Of a stretch of DNA of 64,000 nt, positions 52,307 through 61,685 are shown piece after piece. The notes beneath the pieces were generated by a model that worked only from the letters and a program-made list of their open reading frames with translations, ran no database searches and had not been told where the DNA came from. The stretch is from Mesorhizobium sp. M2D.F.Ca.ET.226.01.1.1 (GTDB lineage Bacteria > Pseudomonadota > Alphaproteobacteria > Rhizobiales > Rhizobiaceae). The translations under genes and the position numbers were made by a program. Numbering within the stretch: position 1 is the stretch's first letter; each line of letters starts with the position of its first letter. The DNA lies in contig NZ_RZOY02000010.1 in assembly GCF_004022705.2 (NCBI RefSeq), positions 186,001 to 250,000 on the forward strand. The letters are read 5' to 3'.

Positions 52307-53224
52307 TTGAAGCGAGCGGTATCGATAATCCTGACTCTGGCGCTGCTGGCATGGCTTGCCAGCGACCAGCGCTGGAAGATGGTGGGCGATGCCTTCGCCT
52401 CCATCACGCCCGGCGCTTTCGTGGCGATCGCGGCGGCGCTGTTCGTCACCTATGTGCTCAGGGCGCTGCGTGTCTGCGACGAGTTCCGCGACGACGTGAA
52501 CGGCCGCTTCGGCGCCACGCTGCGCGTCATCCTGATCCACAATGCGATGATCAACATCGTCCCATTCCGCGGCGGCGAGACGGCCTTTCCGATCCTGTTG
52601 CGCCAGGTGTTCGGCGTTTCGATCGTGCGCGCCAGTGCCTCCCTTCTCTGGTTCAGGCTGCAGGACGCCTTCGTCGTCGGCGTGCTGGCCTGCCTTGTCT
52701 GGCCGGGCTTGCATCCGGCGCTGAGGGCCGCCGGCATCGCGGCGCTGATTGTCGCCGCATGGTACCTGCCGCGCTGGGCACGCGCGCCGCATAACTGGAC
52801 GGCCGGCGGCAGGATCGTCTCGAAATTCGGCAAGCTGCGCGACATCTTCACCGAGGCGACGGGCCGCTCGCGCTACGGCTGGTGGTGGACGATCGCCAAC
52901 TGGGCGTTGAAGCTCGGCGTGCAGGGCTGGCTGCTCGCCATGCTGCTCGGCACCTCGTTCCAGACCGCCTTTCCCGGCGCCGTCGGCGCGGAAGCAGCCG
53001 CCATCCTGCCGGTGCAGGGCGTCGCCGGCTTCGGCACCTATGAGGCAGGTGCCGCGGCGGCGCTGCTCTATTCCGGCATCGCCATGAAGGACGGCCTGCA
53101 GGCGGCGCTCGCGCTGCATCTCTTCATCCTGTGCTCGGCGGTCGCAACCGGTGCGATCGCCTGGCTGTTCCCCTCTAAATCGACGCTGCCGGAAACACCG
53201 GCGGCGGGACCGGCAAGGAAATGA
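52307..53224 (+). CDS. Flippase-like membrane protein (LPG synthase TM family)
   Basis: A 305-residue inner-membrane protein with about eight helices, of the AglD/lysyl-phosphatidylglycerol synthase transmembrane family. Signals include RALRVCDEFRDD with basic loops, IVPFRGGETAFPILLRQVFG, and PVQGVAGFGTYEAG near the end. It starts at TTG, preceded by GGAG. It overlaps the DPM-type glycosyltransferase gene (ATGA). A role in handling a polyprenyl-linked sugar is inferred from this pair. Confidence 0.85.
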   Translation: MKRAVSIILTLALLAWLASDQRWKMVGDAFASITPGAFVAIAAALFVTYVLRALRVCDEFRDDVNGRFGATLRVILIHNAMINIVPFRGGETAFPILLRQVFGVSIVRASASLLWFRLQDAFVVGVLACLVWPGLHPALRAAGIAALIVAAWYLPRWARAPHNWTAGGRIVSKFGKLRDIFTEATGRSRYGWWWTIANWALKLGVQGWLLAMLLGTSFQTAFPGAVGAEAAAILPVQGVAGFGTYEAGAAAALLYSGIAMKDGLQAALALHLFILCSAVATGAIAWLFPSKSTLPETPAAGPARK

Positions 53225-54306
53225 CCGCCATGAACGTGCTTCCCATTCCGGCTTTCGGATTGCCCGAGGGCGCCGTCATGCCCGAGCACAAGCTCTCCAT
53301 CGTCATCCCGATGTACAACGAGGCCGACAATGTCGAGCCGCTGCTGGTGCGCATCCACCAGGCGATGGAAAATTACAGCCAGCCCTGGGAAGTGGTGCTG
53401 GTCGACGATGGCAGCACCGATGCCACCCCCGCAGAGATCCGCCGGCTGGCGGCGCAATACGGGCCGCATGTGCATGGCGTGGAGCTGGTGCGCAACTACA
53501 AGCAGACGGCCGCCATGCAGGCCGGCCTCGACGCCGCGCGCGGCGATGTCATCGCGACGCTCGACGGCGACCTGCAGAACGATCCGTTCGATATTCCGCG
53601 CATGGTCTATCGCCTGCTGACCGAGGATCTCGACCTCGTCGCCGGCTGGCGCAAGAACCGTAAGGAAGGGTTCTGGTTGCGCCGCCTGCCCTCGCGCATC
53701 GCCAACAGGCTGATCGCGCGCGTCACCGGCGTGCGGCTCAACGATTATGGCTGCAGCCTGAAGGTGTTTCGCGGCAGCGTCATCCGCAGCGTACGCCTCT
53801 ATGGCGAGATGCATCGCTTCATCCCAGCGTGGCTCGCGACGGTGACGACGCCGCGCCGCATCGCCGAGGAAGTGGTGACGCATCACGCCCGCATCCACGG
53901 CCAGTCGAAATACGGCATCTCGCGCACCTTCCGCGTCGTGCTCGACCTCGTCTTCATGTTCTTCTTCATGCGCTACCGCACCAGGCCCGGTCATTTCTTC
54001 GGCGGCATCGGCATCGTGCTCGGCGTCATCGGCTCGCTGATCCTGGCCTATCTGTTCGCGATCAAGGTGTTTTGGGGCCAGGACATCGGCACAAGGCCGA
54101 TGCTCATCACCGGCTTCTTCCTGGTGATCGCCGGGCTGCAGGCGGTGACGTCGGGCGTGCTGGCGGAGATGCTGTCGCGTGTCTACCTCGAGGCCAACGG
54201 CGCGCTCGCCTATGTAGCGCGGCCGCAGCCCGCCCCTGGCGAAGGGGACGGCTGGCAATGGCCGAGCAAGCCGCAGATCGGGAAGGCGAAGCCGCGCCGG
54301 AAATAG
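53221..54306 (+). CDS. Family 2 glycosyltransferase, DPM1/GtrB type
   Basis: A 361-residue membrane-bound glycosyltransferase. The N-terminal GT-A domain has SIVIPMYNEADN (about 26-37), VDDGSTD, the metal-binding GDLQND and LNDYGCSLK. Two C-terminal helices follow (around 262-285 and 300-325). Such enzymes make polyprenyl-phosphate mannose or glucose for transfer to surface glycans. It is coupled to the flippase-like gene, a common arrangement. Confidence 0.93.
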   Translation: MTAMNVLPIPAFGLPEGAVMPEHKLSIVIPMYNEADNVEPLLVRIHQAMENYSQPWEVVLVDDGSTDATPAEIRRLAAQYGPHVHGVELVRNYKQTAAMQAGLDAARGDVIATLDGDLQNDPFDIPRMVYRLLTEDLDLVAGWRKNRKEGFWLRRLPSRIANRLIARVTGVRLNDYGCSLKVFRGSVIRSVRLYGEMHRFIPAWLATVTTPRRIAEEVVTHHARIHGQSKYGISRTFRVVLDLVFMFFFMRYRTRPGHFFGGIGIVLGVIGSLILAYLFAIKVFWGQDIGTRPMLITGFFLVIAGLQAVTSGVLAEMLSRVYLEANGALAYVARPQPAPGEGDGWQWPSKPQIGKAKPRRK

Positions 54307-54309
54307 CGC

Positions 54310-54678
54310 TCAGGCTACACAGATGCCGGGCACGGCGACTTTCTGGAAAAGGTGCGGCGAAGCGACCGACGAGGACGGATAGGCCGAAATCTTCGCCCTG
54401 AATTGCGGATGCATGAATGCCGCGCGGAAAGCGGCGGTCGATTCCCAGATCGCGTAGTTCAGATAGGTCGGGCTGTCGCCGAGCGCCCGGTGCAGTTGGG
54501 TCGCGATGAAGCCCGGCTGTCGCTTCATGAAGGCTGCGTCGTCTTGCCAGACCTCCAGGAAGGCCTGCTCGTCGGCCTTGTCGAGCGTGAAGACATTGAC
54601 CAGCACGACGGCGTTGGCGTCGAGCGCGACTTGACGGTCGATCGGGAAAGCAGGGTCGAGAGGACGCAAATGGGTCAT
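54310..54678 (-). CDS. Antibiotic biosynthesis monooxygenase-domain protein
   Basis: A 122-residue protein with the ABM ferredoxin-like fold: VLVNVFTLDKADEQAFLEVW (about 25-44), F-M-x-RQPGFIATQLHR and YLNYAIWES. The family includes small cofactor-free monooxygenases and heme-degrading enzymes. The gene diverges from a MarR gene, with shared TTGACAT-type palindromes between the two starts. Confidence 0.85.
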   Translation of the reverse strand: MTHLRPLDPAFPIDRQVALDANAVVLVNVFTLDKADEQAFLEVWQDDAAFMKRQPGFIATQLHRALGDSPTYLNYAIWESTAAFRAAFMHPQFRAKISAYPSSSVASPHLFQKVAVPGICVA

Positions 54679-54694
54679 CGGAGAACTCCTTATG

Positions 54695-54756
54695 TTGGTG
54701 TTATGATGTCAATCTGTTACCATGCACACATACTAAATTTGACATTATGATGTCAA
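54695..54756. promoter_or_regulatory. Two MarR-type operator sites
   Basis: TTGACAT-TATG-ATGTCAA (54739-54756) is a perfect inverted repeat, and TTGGTGT-TATG-ATGTCAA (54695-54712) is a partly decayed copy 44 bp away. They lie between the divergent ABM and MarR genes. Confidence 0.82.
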
Positions 54757-54768
54757 TATGGATATAGA

Positions 54769-55254
54769 ATGACAAATTCGCGCGATATGAAACGGACAGC
54801 GGCTGGCAAGGCCTTGAGCGATCTCATTCTCGACCTGTTCAGGTTGAACAGCCGCATCAGTGCAGCCGGCGACAGGCTGGTGGCCGATCTCGGCCTCACC
54901 AGCGCCCGTTGGCAGGTTCTTGGCGCCATCGTAGCGGCCGAGCGGCCACAGCCCGTGGCATGGCTGGCGCGCGACCTCGGCGCCAACCGGCAGAATGTGC
55001 AGCGCATCGTCAACGACCTGCAAAGCGAGGGCCTCGTCGCCTTCAAGACCAACCCGCACCATCGGAGGGCGCAGCTCGTGACGCTGACGGACAAGGGCAG
55101 CGAGGCCTACGACGCGGCCATGCGCCTTCAGGCACCCTGGATCAACGACCTCGCCGAAGGGCTCTCGGTCGAGGACATCAACACCATGCATGGCGTGATC
55201 ACGGTGCTGCGGCGAAGATTGGAAGGGGACGCGGATCTGGAGGAGCAGAGCTGA
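54769..55254 (+). CDS. MarR-family transcriptional regulator
   Basis: A 161-residue winged-helix dimer. The recognition region is PVAWLARDLGANRQNVQRIVNDLQ (split by the turn; about 60-85), followed by the wing (HHRRAQLVTLTDKG). It lies divergently beside the ABM monooxygenase gene, and the operators in between suggest repression of both. The ATG at 54769 sits 13 bases after the second operator. Confidence 0.92.
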   Translation: MTNSRDMKRTAAGKALSDLILDLFRLNSRISAAGDRLVADLGLTSARWQVLGAIVAAERPQPVAWLARDLGANRQNVQRIVNDLQSEGLVAFKTNPHHRRAQLVTLTDKGSEAYDAAMRLQAPWINDLAEGLSVEDINTMHGVITVLRRRLEGDADLEEQS

Positions 55255-55358
55255 CCGCTGCGGCTCCGTGGGGTGTCATCCACGAGGTTCGTGGACTGGC
55301 GCCGGAACAACTGGCGGCCGGAAGGCAAGTGATAACGGGAACGTCGCCATGCCCCGCC

Positions 55359-57848
55359 CTACATGCATCCTTCGATGAAAGGGCCGCTGACCCACAGTGA
55401 ACCGTCGGTGTACATGGCGGTGCCGCTGTCGTCGGTGAAACCATGCGACCGCTCGTCCACGCGCAGCTTGCCGGTGGGCACCAACTGTCCGTTCACCTTG
55501 ACGCTCCTGATGAAAAGGTTGCGGTCGCCGGGTAAGCCGTCCCCTGCCCACATATCGTTGACGTAGCGAATTTCGATCGCTCGCGGGTTGGGCGTGCCGC
55601 TGAGGTCCACGCGGAACGACTGCGCTGCGATTGCCGCGTCTTTCAGTTCCGCCACGCGAGCTTCGGCCGTCGACGCCGTGCTTGGCTTGCCCTGGACGGC
55701 AATCTCGGCAAGACGCTTGCCATCGACGAAAACCTCGAACTGAGGCGGCCCCTGGTAGTCGGTGCCGGCAGCATCGATCTCCAGGCTTGTGGCCGTGCAA
55801 TGCCCTGCGTCCTTCGCGTTGTCTGCGACAAGGTTGGCTATGCGCCGCTTCTGCGACTGCACCCACCCGGCGATAGGCTGCAGCAGCGCCGTTCGGTCGC
55901 TCGCATCATCGCTGAAGAGGTTTGTCTTCTCCCCGGGATCAGCCTTGAGGTCGAATTCCTCGACCTTTCCGGTAGTCGCGTTGAAGATCACCTTTCGATC
56001 GTTCTCACGATAGCCGAGCAAGGAGCCGGCCCATGGATTGAAGAAGAAGGTCTTGTTCGGCCGCTGTTCGCTGAACAGGCTGCGTCCCTGCCACTGGTCG
56101 GGCAGCGGCAGTCCCAATACATCCATGATCGTCGGGGCGATATCGATGATGCCGCCGACCGGATGCGCAACCTCGCCCCGGAAAAGATGCTTGTTGACCA
56201 TGATCAGCGGGATGTGGACGTTCTCATCGTAGAGCGCGGTCGCATGGACGTAGTCGCCATGCTCGCCGAACGCCTCGCCATGATCGCCAAGGATGACGAC
56301 GAGCGTCGAATCCAGCTTGCCGGACTGCTTGAGCGATTCAAGGATTTCGCCAAGCGCGGTGTCGCCAACCTTCAGGGCATTGAGATAGGCGTTGAATTTT
56401 TCATCGTCAGTGTAATGCACCATCGCCTGGTTTTGGGATGACGGCGCCATCTTGGAGAACATCGGACTGTCGGTGATGTAAGGATAGTGCGTCATCGCCG
56501 TGAACATTATGCCGAAGAAAGGCTTGTCCGAATCCGCGTTCATCCAGTCGATGATCGATCGCGCGGTGCATAGATCGCTGTTGTAGTCCATGTTCTTCCA
56601 CTGCTCGGAACTGAGCTTGAAGGTCGGAGTGGCGCATTTCTGCCCCCGGAAATCCTGGATAACGCCCAGCCCCTTGTTGAGCAGAAACTCGTCCACTCGC
56701 TGGAAACGGGAATCCGCGCTCCAGAAAAAGCCGGTGCGGAAATTGTGCTTGGACAAGGTATTGGAAATCGAATCCAGCGGCAGATATGGATACTTGGCGG
56801 TCATCCCATAGAACGAGATGTCGTTATACATCGAGGTCAGCAGGGAGAATATCGAGTAGTGCGTCGATGGCGCATGTGCGTAGATGTTGTCGAAGCGGAT
56901 GGAATCGGCGGCATAGCTCTTTATGTTCGGGGTGACCGGATACTGGCCGCCAAAAGTCTCGATGTATTTCGACGGCACCGACTCCATCATGAAAATCAGC
57001 ACGTTCTTGATCGGATTTGGTGTCGGCGCCTTGAAACTTGACGTTTCCGCCGGACGCTCCCCGACGCTGGCGACATCGGGATCATTGGCGCCTGCGCTCA
57101 TCGCGAATGCGACCGGCGTCGAGCTCAACCAGGCCGATCGAACGAAATAGACAATCGGGTTCTCGATCTTGGATGCCGGCAACGCTGCCGCGCGGACATA
57201 TTTGCCGGTGCCGATCAAAGCCCCGCCCACGCACAGCAAAAGCGCGACCAGAAGGGTCCTGCGTCCGACGACGCCCAGCCCCAGGCATAGCCTTGCCGCG
57301 GCCCAGCCGAGGACCAATACCAGGATGACCGACCCGCACAGGATTGCCGCATCCCTGGCCTTGACCGCGTCGCCCATGGCGTTCTTGGCGTCGGCATTCT
57401 GCAGGAAGTCGCCATACACCAGCCACTGGAAGGTGAATGGCTCACCCAGCATCTTGACGAGATCGATGTTGGCAAACCCCCACACCAGTGACACCGCAAC
57501 GAGAAAATAGAACAGAAAGACGATCGCCCAGGACGCGAGCCGGCTCGCTTTCGCAAGGAAGAGCAGGATCAACGTTGTCGCCGTCACCGATGCGATGAGG
57601 ATTAGGTCGTAATAGCTTGCCGCCAATCCCGTTGGGATGGACGCCAAGACACCCTGAAATGTCGTTTGCGGATCGAGGATGACACCCCGGTAGACGCCGA
57701 GCAGCAACCATGACAACAGGCCGGTGCAGATGACGCGCGGGAACATACGCCTGAGGCGCACCTCACGCGGCAAAGCCGTTTTCGTCTTCGATTGCGTCTG
57801 GCCGCTTTCAGATCGGCCCGCCGATCCCGTCATGCCGCCAATGCTCAT
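55359..57848 (-). CDS. LtaS-type sulfatase/phosphoglycerol-transferase-like enzyme with CBM-like C-terminus
   Basis: An 829-residue inner-membrane protein. About five N-terminal helices (38-225) are followed by a periplasmic alkaline-phosphatase/sulfatase fold. The fold has NVLIFMMESVPSKYIE, the candidate nucleophile in PSTHYSIFSLLTS and the metal motif GDHGEAFGEHGDY (about 520). The last 130 residues differ: FEVFVDGKRL, IEIRYVNDMW and DRNLFIRSVKVNG resemble Ca-dependent CBM60 modules. The enzyme probably adds or removes phosphoglycerol or sulphate groups on a glycan. It shares a promoter pattern with uxs-galE. Confidence 0.85.
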   Translation of the reverse strand: MSIGGMTGSAGRSESGQTQSKTKTALPREVRLRRMFPRVICTGLLSWLLLGVYRGVILDPQTTFQGVLASIPTGLAASYYDLILIASVTATTLILLFLAKASRLASWAIVFLFYFLVAVSLVWGFANIDLVKMLGEPFTFQWLVYGDFLQNADAKNAMGDAVKARDAAILCGSVILVLVLGWAAARLCLGLGVVGRRTLLVALLLCVGGALIGTGKYVRAAALPASKIENPIVYFVRSAWLSSTPVAFAMSAGANDPDVASVGERPAETSSFKAPTPNPIKNVLIFMMESVPSKYIETFGGQYPVTPNIKSYAADSIRFDNIYAHAPSTHYSIFSLLTSMYNDISFYGMTAKYPYLPLDSISNTLSKHNFRTGFFWSADSRFQRVDEFLLNKGLGVIQDFRGQKCATPTFKLSSEQWKNMDYNSDLCTARSIIDWMNADSDKPFFGIMFTAMTHYPYITDSPMFSKMAPSSQNQAMVHYTDDEKFNAYLNALKVGDTALGEILESLKQSGKLDSTLVVILGDHGEAFGEHGDYVHATALYDENVHIPLIMVNKHLFRGEVAHPVGGIIDIAPTIMDVLGLPLPDQWQGRSLFSEQRPNKTFFFNPWAGSLLGYRENDRKVIFNATTGKVEEFDLKADPGEKTNLFSDDASDRTALLQPIAGWVQSQKRRIANLVADNAKDAGHCTATSLEIDAAGTDYQGPPQFEVFVDGKRLAEIAVQGKPSTASTAEARVAELKDAAIAAQSFRVDLSGTPNPRAIEIRYVNDMWAGDGLPGDRNLFIRSVKVNGQLVPTGKLRVDERSHGFTDDSGTAMYTDGSLWVSGPFIEGCM

Positions 57849-57915
57849 GCAAATTGCTCGCCGCCAGTTTGCGCGCCGGCCGGGAGCTGGCCGACGCTTT
57901 CAAACCCCCGCCCAC

Positions 57916-57990
57916 AAAATCGGCCCGACCCAGGAAAGAGTCAACAAAATCAACCGTGAGTTAACCATGTCTTTTCAGAACTGGTTAACC
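57916..57990 (-). promoter_or_regulatory. Bipartite GTTAACC motif with promoter upstream of the sulfatase gene
   Basis: On the minus strand: GGTTAACC, 16 bases, GGTTAACT, 14 bases, TTGACT as -35, 17 bases, GATTTT as -10. The spacings match those upstream of uxs (16 and 14). It is about 70 to 140 bases before the gene start. Confidence 0.7.
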
Positions 57991-58100
57991 CAACACGGTT
58001 GGAAGCCACCGGATTTGCTGGGCAGATCGCCATCTTAAACGGCAATGGCGGACGCTGCGAAGCGCCCGCCACTGCCCTTTCCAGCCTTGGTCTTCGAGAA

Positions 58101-58616
58101 TCAGCCGCCGTGTAGGCGTATCGGGCTCAGGCTGGCAATGGTCATACGCTGCTGGGACGGACAGGTCGGGAGGAAGCGGCTCGCATCCGCGTATGTCATG
58201 GTCGTGATGGAACTCTTCAGCCCACCGCGGCTGGCGATCCACCCACGAACCCAGCCAGGATAGTTTTTCATCATGAAATTCGCGGCAACCTGATTGCCCT
58301 GCGCGCCGGCGCCATAAGGCAAGTGGAAACCGAACGATGCGCCCTGCGTGATGCACACCTTGCTCTTGGGCATCGACAGGTAAAGCGTGCAAGCCGAGTC
58401 GCACGCACCGCTGAAGCGCACAAAGCCGCCGCTGCGGCGCATCTTCAGCACGCGGATGGCGTAGTCGATCACGTAGCCGCCGCGATCGCCGCTGATTGTT
58501 TTGACGTTGGCGGTGCCGAGGTTGATGCGCGGACGCAGCAATTCTCCCGCCGAACTCGCCGAGATCATCGCGCCCATCAGACCGAGCGCGCCGAGAAACT
58601 TCATTATCGTTTTCAT
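58101..58616 (-). CDS. Secreted ClpP-like domain protein
   Basis: A 171-residue exported protein. A signal peptide (MKFLGALGLMGAMISASSAG) precedes a domain with GDRGGYVIDYAIRVLKMRRSG, then SGACDSACTLYLSMP, in which the Ser-Ala-Cys could hold a nucleophile, and ASFGFHLPYG with a His. This pattern resembles periplasmic ClpP/crotonase-fold proteins common in Rhizobiales. Proteolytic activity is not shown. AGGAGG precedes the ATG at 58616. Confidence 0.6.
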   Translation of the reverse strand: MKTIMKFLGALGLMGAMISASSAGELLRPRINLGTANVKTISGDRGGYVIDYAIRVLKMRRSGGFVRFSGACDSACTLYLSMPKSKVCITQGASFGFHLPYGAGAQGNQVAANFMMKNYPGWVRGWIASRGGLKSSITTMTYADASRFLPTCPSQQRMTIASLSPIRLHGG

Positions 58617-58848
58617 TTGCGCCTCCTGCTATGCCGTGAACTATTAGGTGGGAGGCGTAAATATTGGTTATGCCGTGTCGATAAATTTGTAACAGTCGAT
58701 TGATTGTACAGCCGTTTTAGGAACCGCTTGATTGCCCTGGTTTACCAATGGCGCAGAAGGATGATCACCGAAAAGTAAATCCGGCGCGGCTAGAAGGCAG
58801 GGAGAGTGCCAAAACGTTGGTAGCGGAATTGGGTTAAGGGAAACTTCA

Positions 58849-61533
58849 ATGGCAGTCGAGAGCAAGCTGAGGAAGCCGTTGAGGCCGGATGGGCATCGCC
58901 GCATCTGCGTGGTAACGCGAGCCATCCGGCGCGACGTCGATTTCGACGACGCCATGGCGCCCTGCGAACTTGCCAGGCTGTTCGCCGAAAACGGCGACGA
59001 CGTTACCCTGTTGTGGGTTGCCGGCCGCGAAGCGCCATCCACGGACGAGGTAGCGGCGCTCCGGGCGGAATTCGAGGCGGCCTCGGTCAAGCTGGACGTT
59101 CTCGACCGGTCCGATCAGTTGCTTCCTGCGCTAGCGACGCCCGAGAGCCAGTCCGCGGCTCTGCTGCACTACCTCGAACGGTCCAATCACGATCTGGTCT
59201 ACGCGCCCCTTGAGGGCGGAACGGCGTATTACACGCTGCTGGCGGCAGAAACCGCCGCTTTTGCGGCCCCGGCAATCGCCGTTTTCGCCAGCGCCCCGGA
59301 GGAATGGGTGCACGAAGCCGACAAGGCTTTCATGGGAAGCACCGAGTCGATCGCCATTGCACATATGGAGCGGTACTGCGCCGAAATGGCCGACAGAACG
59401 ATCTGCGCCTCGGCCGCGCTTCGCAAGTGGATGCTGTCGAAAGGCTGGAAGGCCCGCAAAGCGGCGGTAGTCCCGATGTTGCCGCTGTCTGCCGACGCCG
59501 GCCAAGCTACTGCGCAGCCGGCGCCCGAAAGCGACGATGGGAAAGAACTCGTCGTCTTCCAGACAGCGCATTTTCGCGACGGCCTGACATTGCTCTGCGA
59601 CGCGCTCGACATCCTGGCGCCATCGGCGCCAGAAAACCTGAGCCTCACCGTATTCGCTCCATTCGGAAAGATCATGGGCGAGCACAGCGGCGGACTGCTT
59701 CTGCGCCGCGCCGAGAAATGGCCGTTGAAGCTTAAGTTTTTGCCAGCCGCGAATCTGACTGCGAAGCTCGACTATGTCGAACGCCGCAGTGCCTTGGCGA
59801 TCATACCCTCGCTCGCCGCGTCGACCGGCGCCGCCGTCGCTGCCTGTATCGCGGCGGGGTTGCCGTTCGTTGCCACCAACGCCGGCGCCAATGCCGAGGC
59901 GTGGAACGCAGAGGCGAGGCAACCTAAATTGACCGCGCCTGAGGCCGGGCAGTTGGCCCGGACAGTCCTTGCCGCGCTCGACAAGCCGCCACGCCCGCGA
60001 CGGATCGACGTGTTTGGCCGGTGCCGGCTGGCCTGGCTAGACACGCGCGATACTTCGCCTTCGGCGCGTAGAAGACGTGGCTCAGCCCTGACATCGCCGC
60101 TGGTCTCGATCGTCATGGCCCATCGCAACCGGCCGTCGTTCCTGAAGCAGGCGATCGCGGCAATCGAAGCGCAAACCTACGAGCGGCTGGAGCTGGTGCT
60201 GGTCGATGACGGAAGCGACCAGGACGAAGCAAGACGATTGCTGGACGCGCTTGAGCCGACATTCCGTCAGCGCGGATGGAAGATCTTGCGCCGGCCGCAC
60301 AAACACCTTGGCGCGACGCGAAACGCCGGCGTCCGCGCCGCGCGCGGCGCGCTCATCCTGTTCGCCGACGACGACAACGCGCTTTTTCCGGAGGCCGTCG
60401 ACCATTTCGTCCGCGCCATGGCTGCGTCCGGCGCGGATATCTGCACGGCGTTCCAACTGATCTTCTATGAGGATTTCGTTCCCAGCGACCGGACGGACGG
60501 GCTGATCCAGTATCTGCCGCTCGGCGGCCCCGATGCGCTCGGGCTCATCCACAATGTCTACGGCGACGCCAATGCGATGGTGCGCAGGGAGGTTTTCTCC
60601 CAGATCGGGTTTCTGATCGAAGAGCCTGGCTATGCAATGCATGACTGGGAATTCTTTGCGCGAGCCTCCCTTGCCGGGCTGAAAATCAGGCCGATACCGA
60701 AGCCGCTCTACTGGTATCGCTCGAAATCGAACGGAATGTTCCGGACCTCGAACTGGTATGATAATCGCCGTCCCATCGTCGAGGCGTTCAGGTCGGGCCG
60801 GTTTGATGGCGCCGAGCAAGTTTACCAGTTGGCGATCGCCCAGAACACGGCTCGGCCCGAGATCGAAAGCGCGCGCGAAAATCTGAGGTACACCCCCGCC
60901 TATCGAAGGTACCTCGAACTGTGCGATCTCGAACCGAACAGCAATGCAGCCATCGAGACACTCGCCGCCATCGCGGCATCGGCCGGACGTCCCGATACTG
61001 CGGCAAGCCTGCTTGAACGGGACGTAGCCAAGGCAGACCAAGACCCCGCGGGCCGGGCCGACGGCTCGTACACCCTCACCTATCAAGCGCTCAGGAATGC
61101 CAGGCTTCTAACGCAGCGGATCTCCGATCTTCCTTTGCTCCTGGTAGCGCCGGACGACGGCGGGATATTCCTGCGCCCGCACGTGGAAGGGCCTGTCGTT
61201 GCATCACTCGATCATCAATTCTTGCCGTTCTTCCGAGGGATCGAAGCAACAGTGGAAGTCGCGCATGCCGACGCGCCGGCAATCGATTTCGCCCTGGCTC
61301 TCGTTCGCCCTGACCAGATCATCGACTGGCACCAGGACATCGCCACGCAAACGATCGCCTTTTCCGGCTGGGCAACCGTTCGAGACAAATTCGCGCGTCA
61401 CAGGCTGAAGGTGGCGCTTCGCGCCCGGCGCAGGATACCGCTGTCGGTCATTGTCGCGGTTCGCTTCGCGGGCACGCCGAACGGTTTTCCGACCAACGCA
61501 TTCTTTCGAAAACTGACGCTTTTCAACGACTAG
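58849..61533 (+). CDS. Large two-domain glycosyltransferase
   Basis: An 894-residue protein with two parts. Residues 1-400 form a GT-B-like domain (ICVVTRAIRRDVDFDD, DLVYAPLEGGTAYY) that is also found in the truncated protein at 63151. A family 2 GT-A domain follows from about residue 415 (LVSIVMAHRNRPSFLKQA, VDDGS, FADDDNALFPEA), with an acidic DDD metal site. The C-terminal 240 residues are unassigned. It probably acts in building a surface polysaccharide. No ribosome site stands out before its start. Confidence 0.82.
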   Translation: MAVESKLRKPLRPDGHRRICVVTRAIRRDVDFDDAMAPCELARLFAENGDDVTLLWVAGREAPSTDEVAALRAEFEAASVKLDVLDRSDQLLPALATPESQSAALLHYLERSNHDLVYAPLEGGTAYYTLLAAETAAFAAPAIAVFASAPEEWVHEADKAFMGSTESIAIAHMERYCAEMADRTICASAALRKWMLSKGWKARKAAVVPMLPLSADAGQATAQPAPESDDGKELVVFQTAHFRDGLTLLCDALDILAPSAPENLSLTVFAPFGKIMGEHSGGLLLRRAEKWPLKLKFLPAANLTAKLDYVERRSALAIIPSLAASTGAAVAACIAAGLPFVATNAGANAEAWNAEARQPKLTAPEAGQLARTVLAALDKPPRPRRIDVFGRCRLAWLDTRDTSPSARRRRGSALTSPLVSIVMAHRNRPSFLKQAIAAIEAQTYERLELVLVDDGSDQDEARRLLDALEPTFRQRGWKILRRPHKHLGATRNAGVRAARGALILFADDDNALFPEAVDHFVRAMAASGADICTAFQLIFYEDFVPSDRTDGLIQYLPLGGPDALGLIHNVYGDANAMVRREVFSQIGFLIEEPGYAMHDWEFFARASLAGLKIRPIPKPLYWYRSKSNGMFRTSNWYDNRRPIVEAFRSGRFDGAEQVYQLAIAQNTARPEIESARENLRYTPAYRRYLELCDLEPNSNAAIETLAAIAASAGRPDTAASLLERDVAKADQDPAGRADGSYTLTYQALRNARLLTQRISDLPLLLVAPDDGGIFLRPHVEGPVVASLDHQFLPFFRGIEATVEVAHADAPAIDFALALVRPDQIIDWHQDIATQTIAFSGWATVRDKFARHRLKVALRARRRIPLSVIVAVRFAGTPNGFPTNAFFRKLTLFND

Positions 61534-61619
61534 CGCGATCCACGACTGGATGAGAGATTGCCCTGTTAAGGTTAATCGCGCTCAGCCTCAGTCGGTGGCG
61601 CGCCGGCCACCCGTTATGG

Positions 61620-61648
61620 TTGACAAATTACTAACAGACCAATATTTT
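61620..61648 (+). promoter_or_regulatory. Sigma70-type promoter
   Basis: TTGACA, 17 bases, then TATTTT, about 37 bases before the ATG at 61686. Both elements and the spacing fit a housekeeping promoter. Confidence 0.7.
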
Positions 61649-61685
61649 CAATGGGGTATGGGGTGTGTAGGGAACGGGGTTTGTC

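Noticed and set aside
57959..57990. TTAACC sites read as CtrA boxes.
   Set aside because: CtrA sites have TTAA-N7-TTAA spacing; here the two TTAA cores are 24 bp apart and the sites form a wider symmetric pair.
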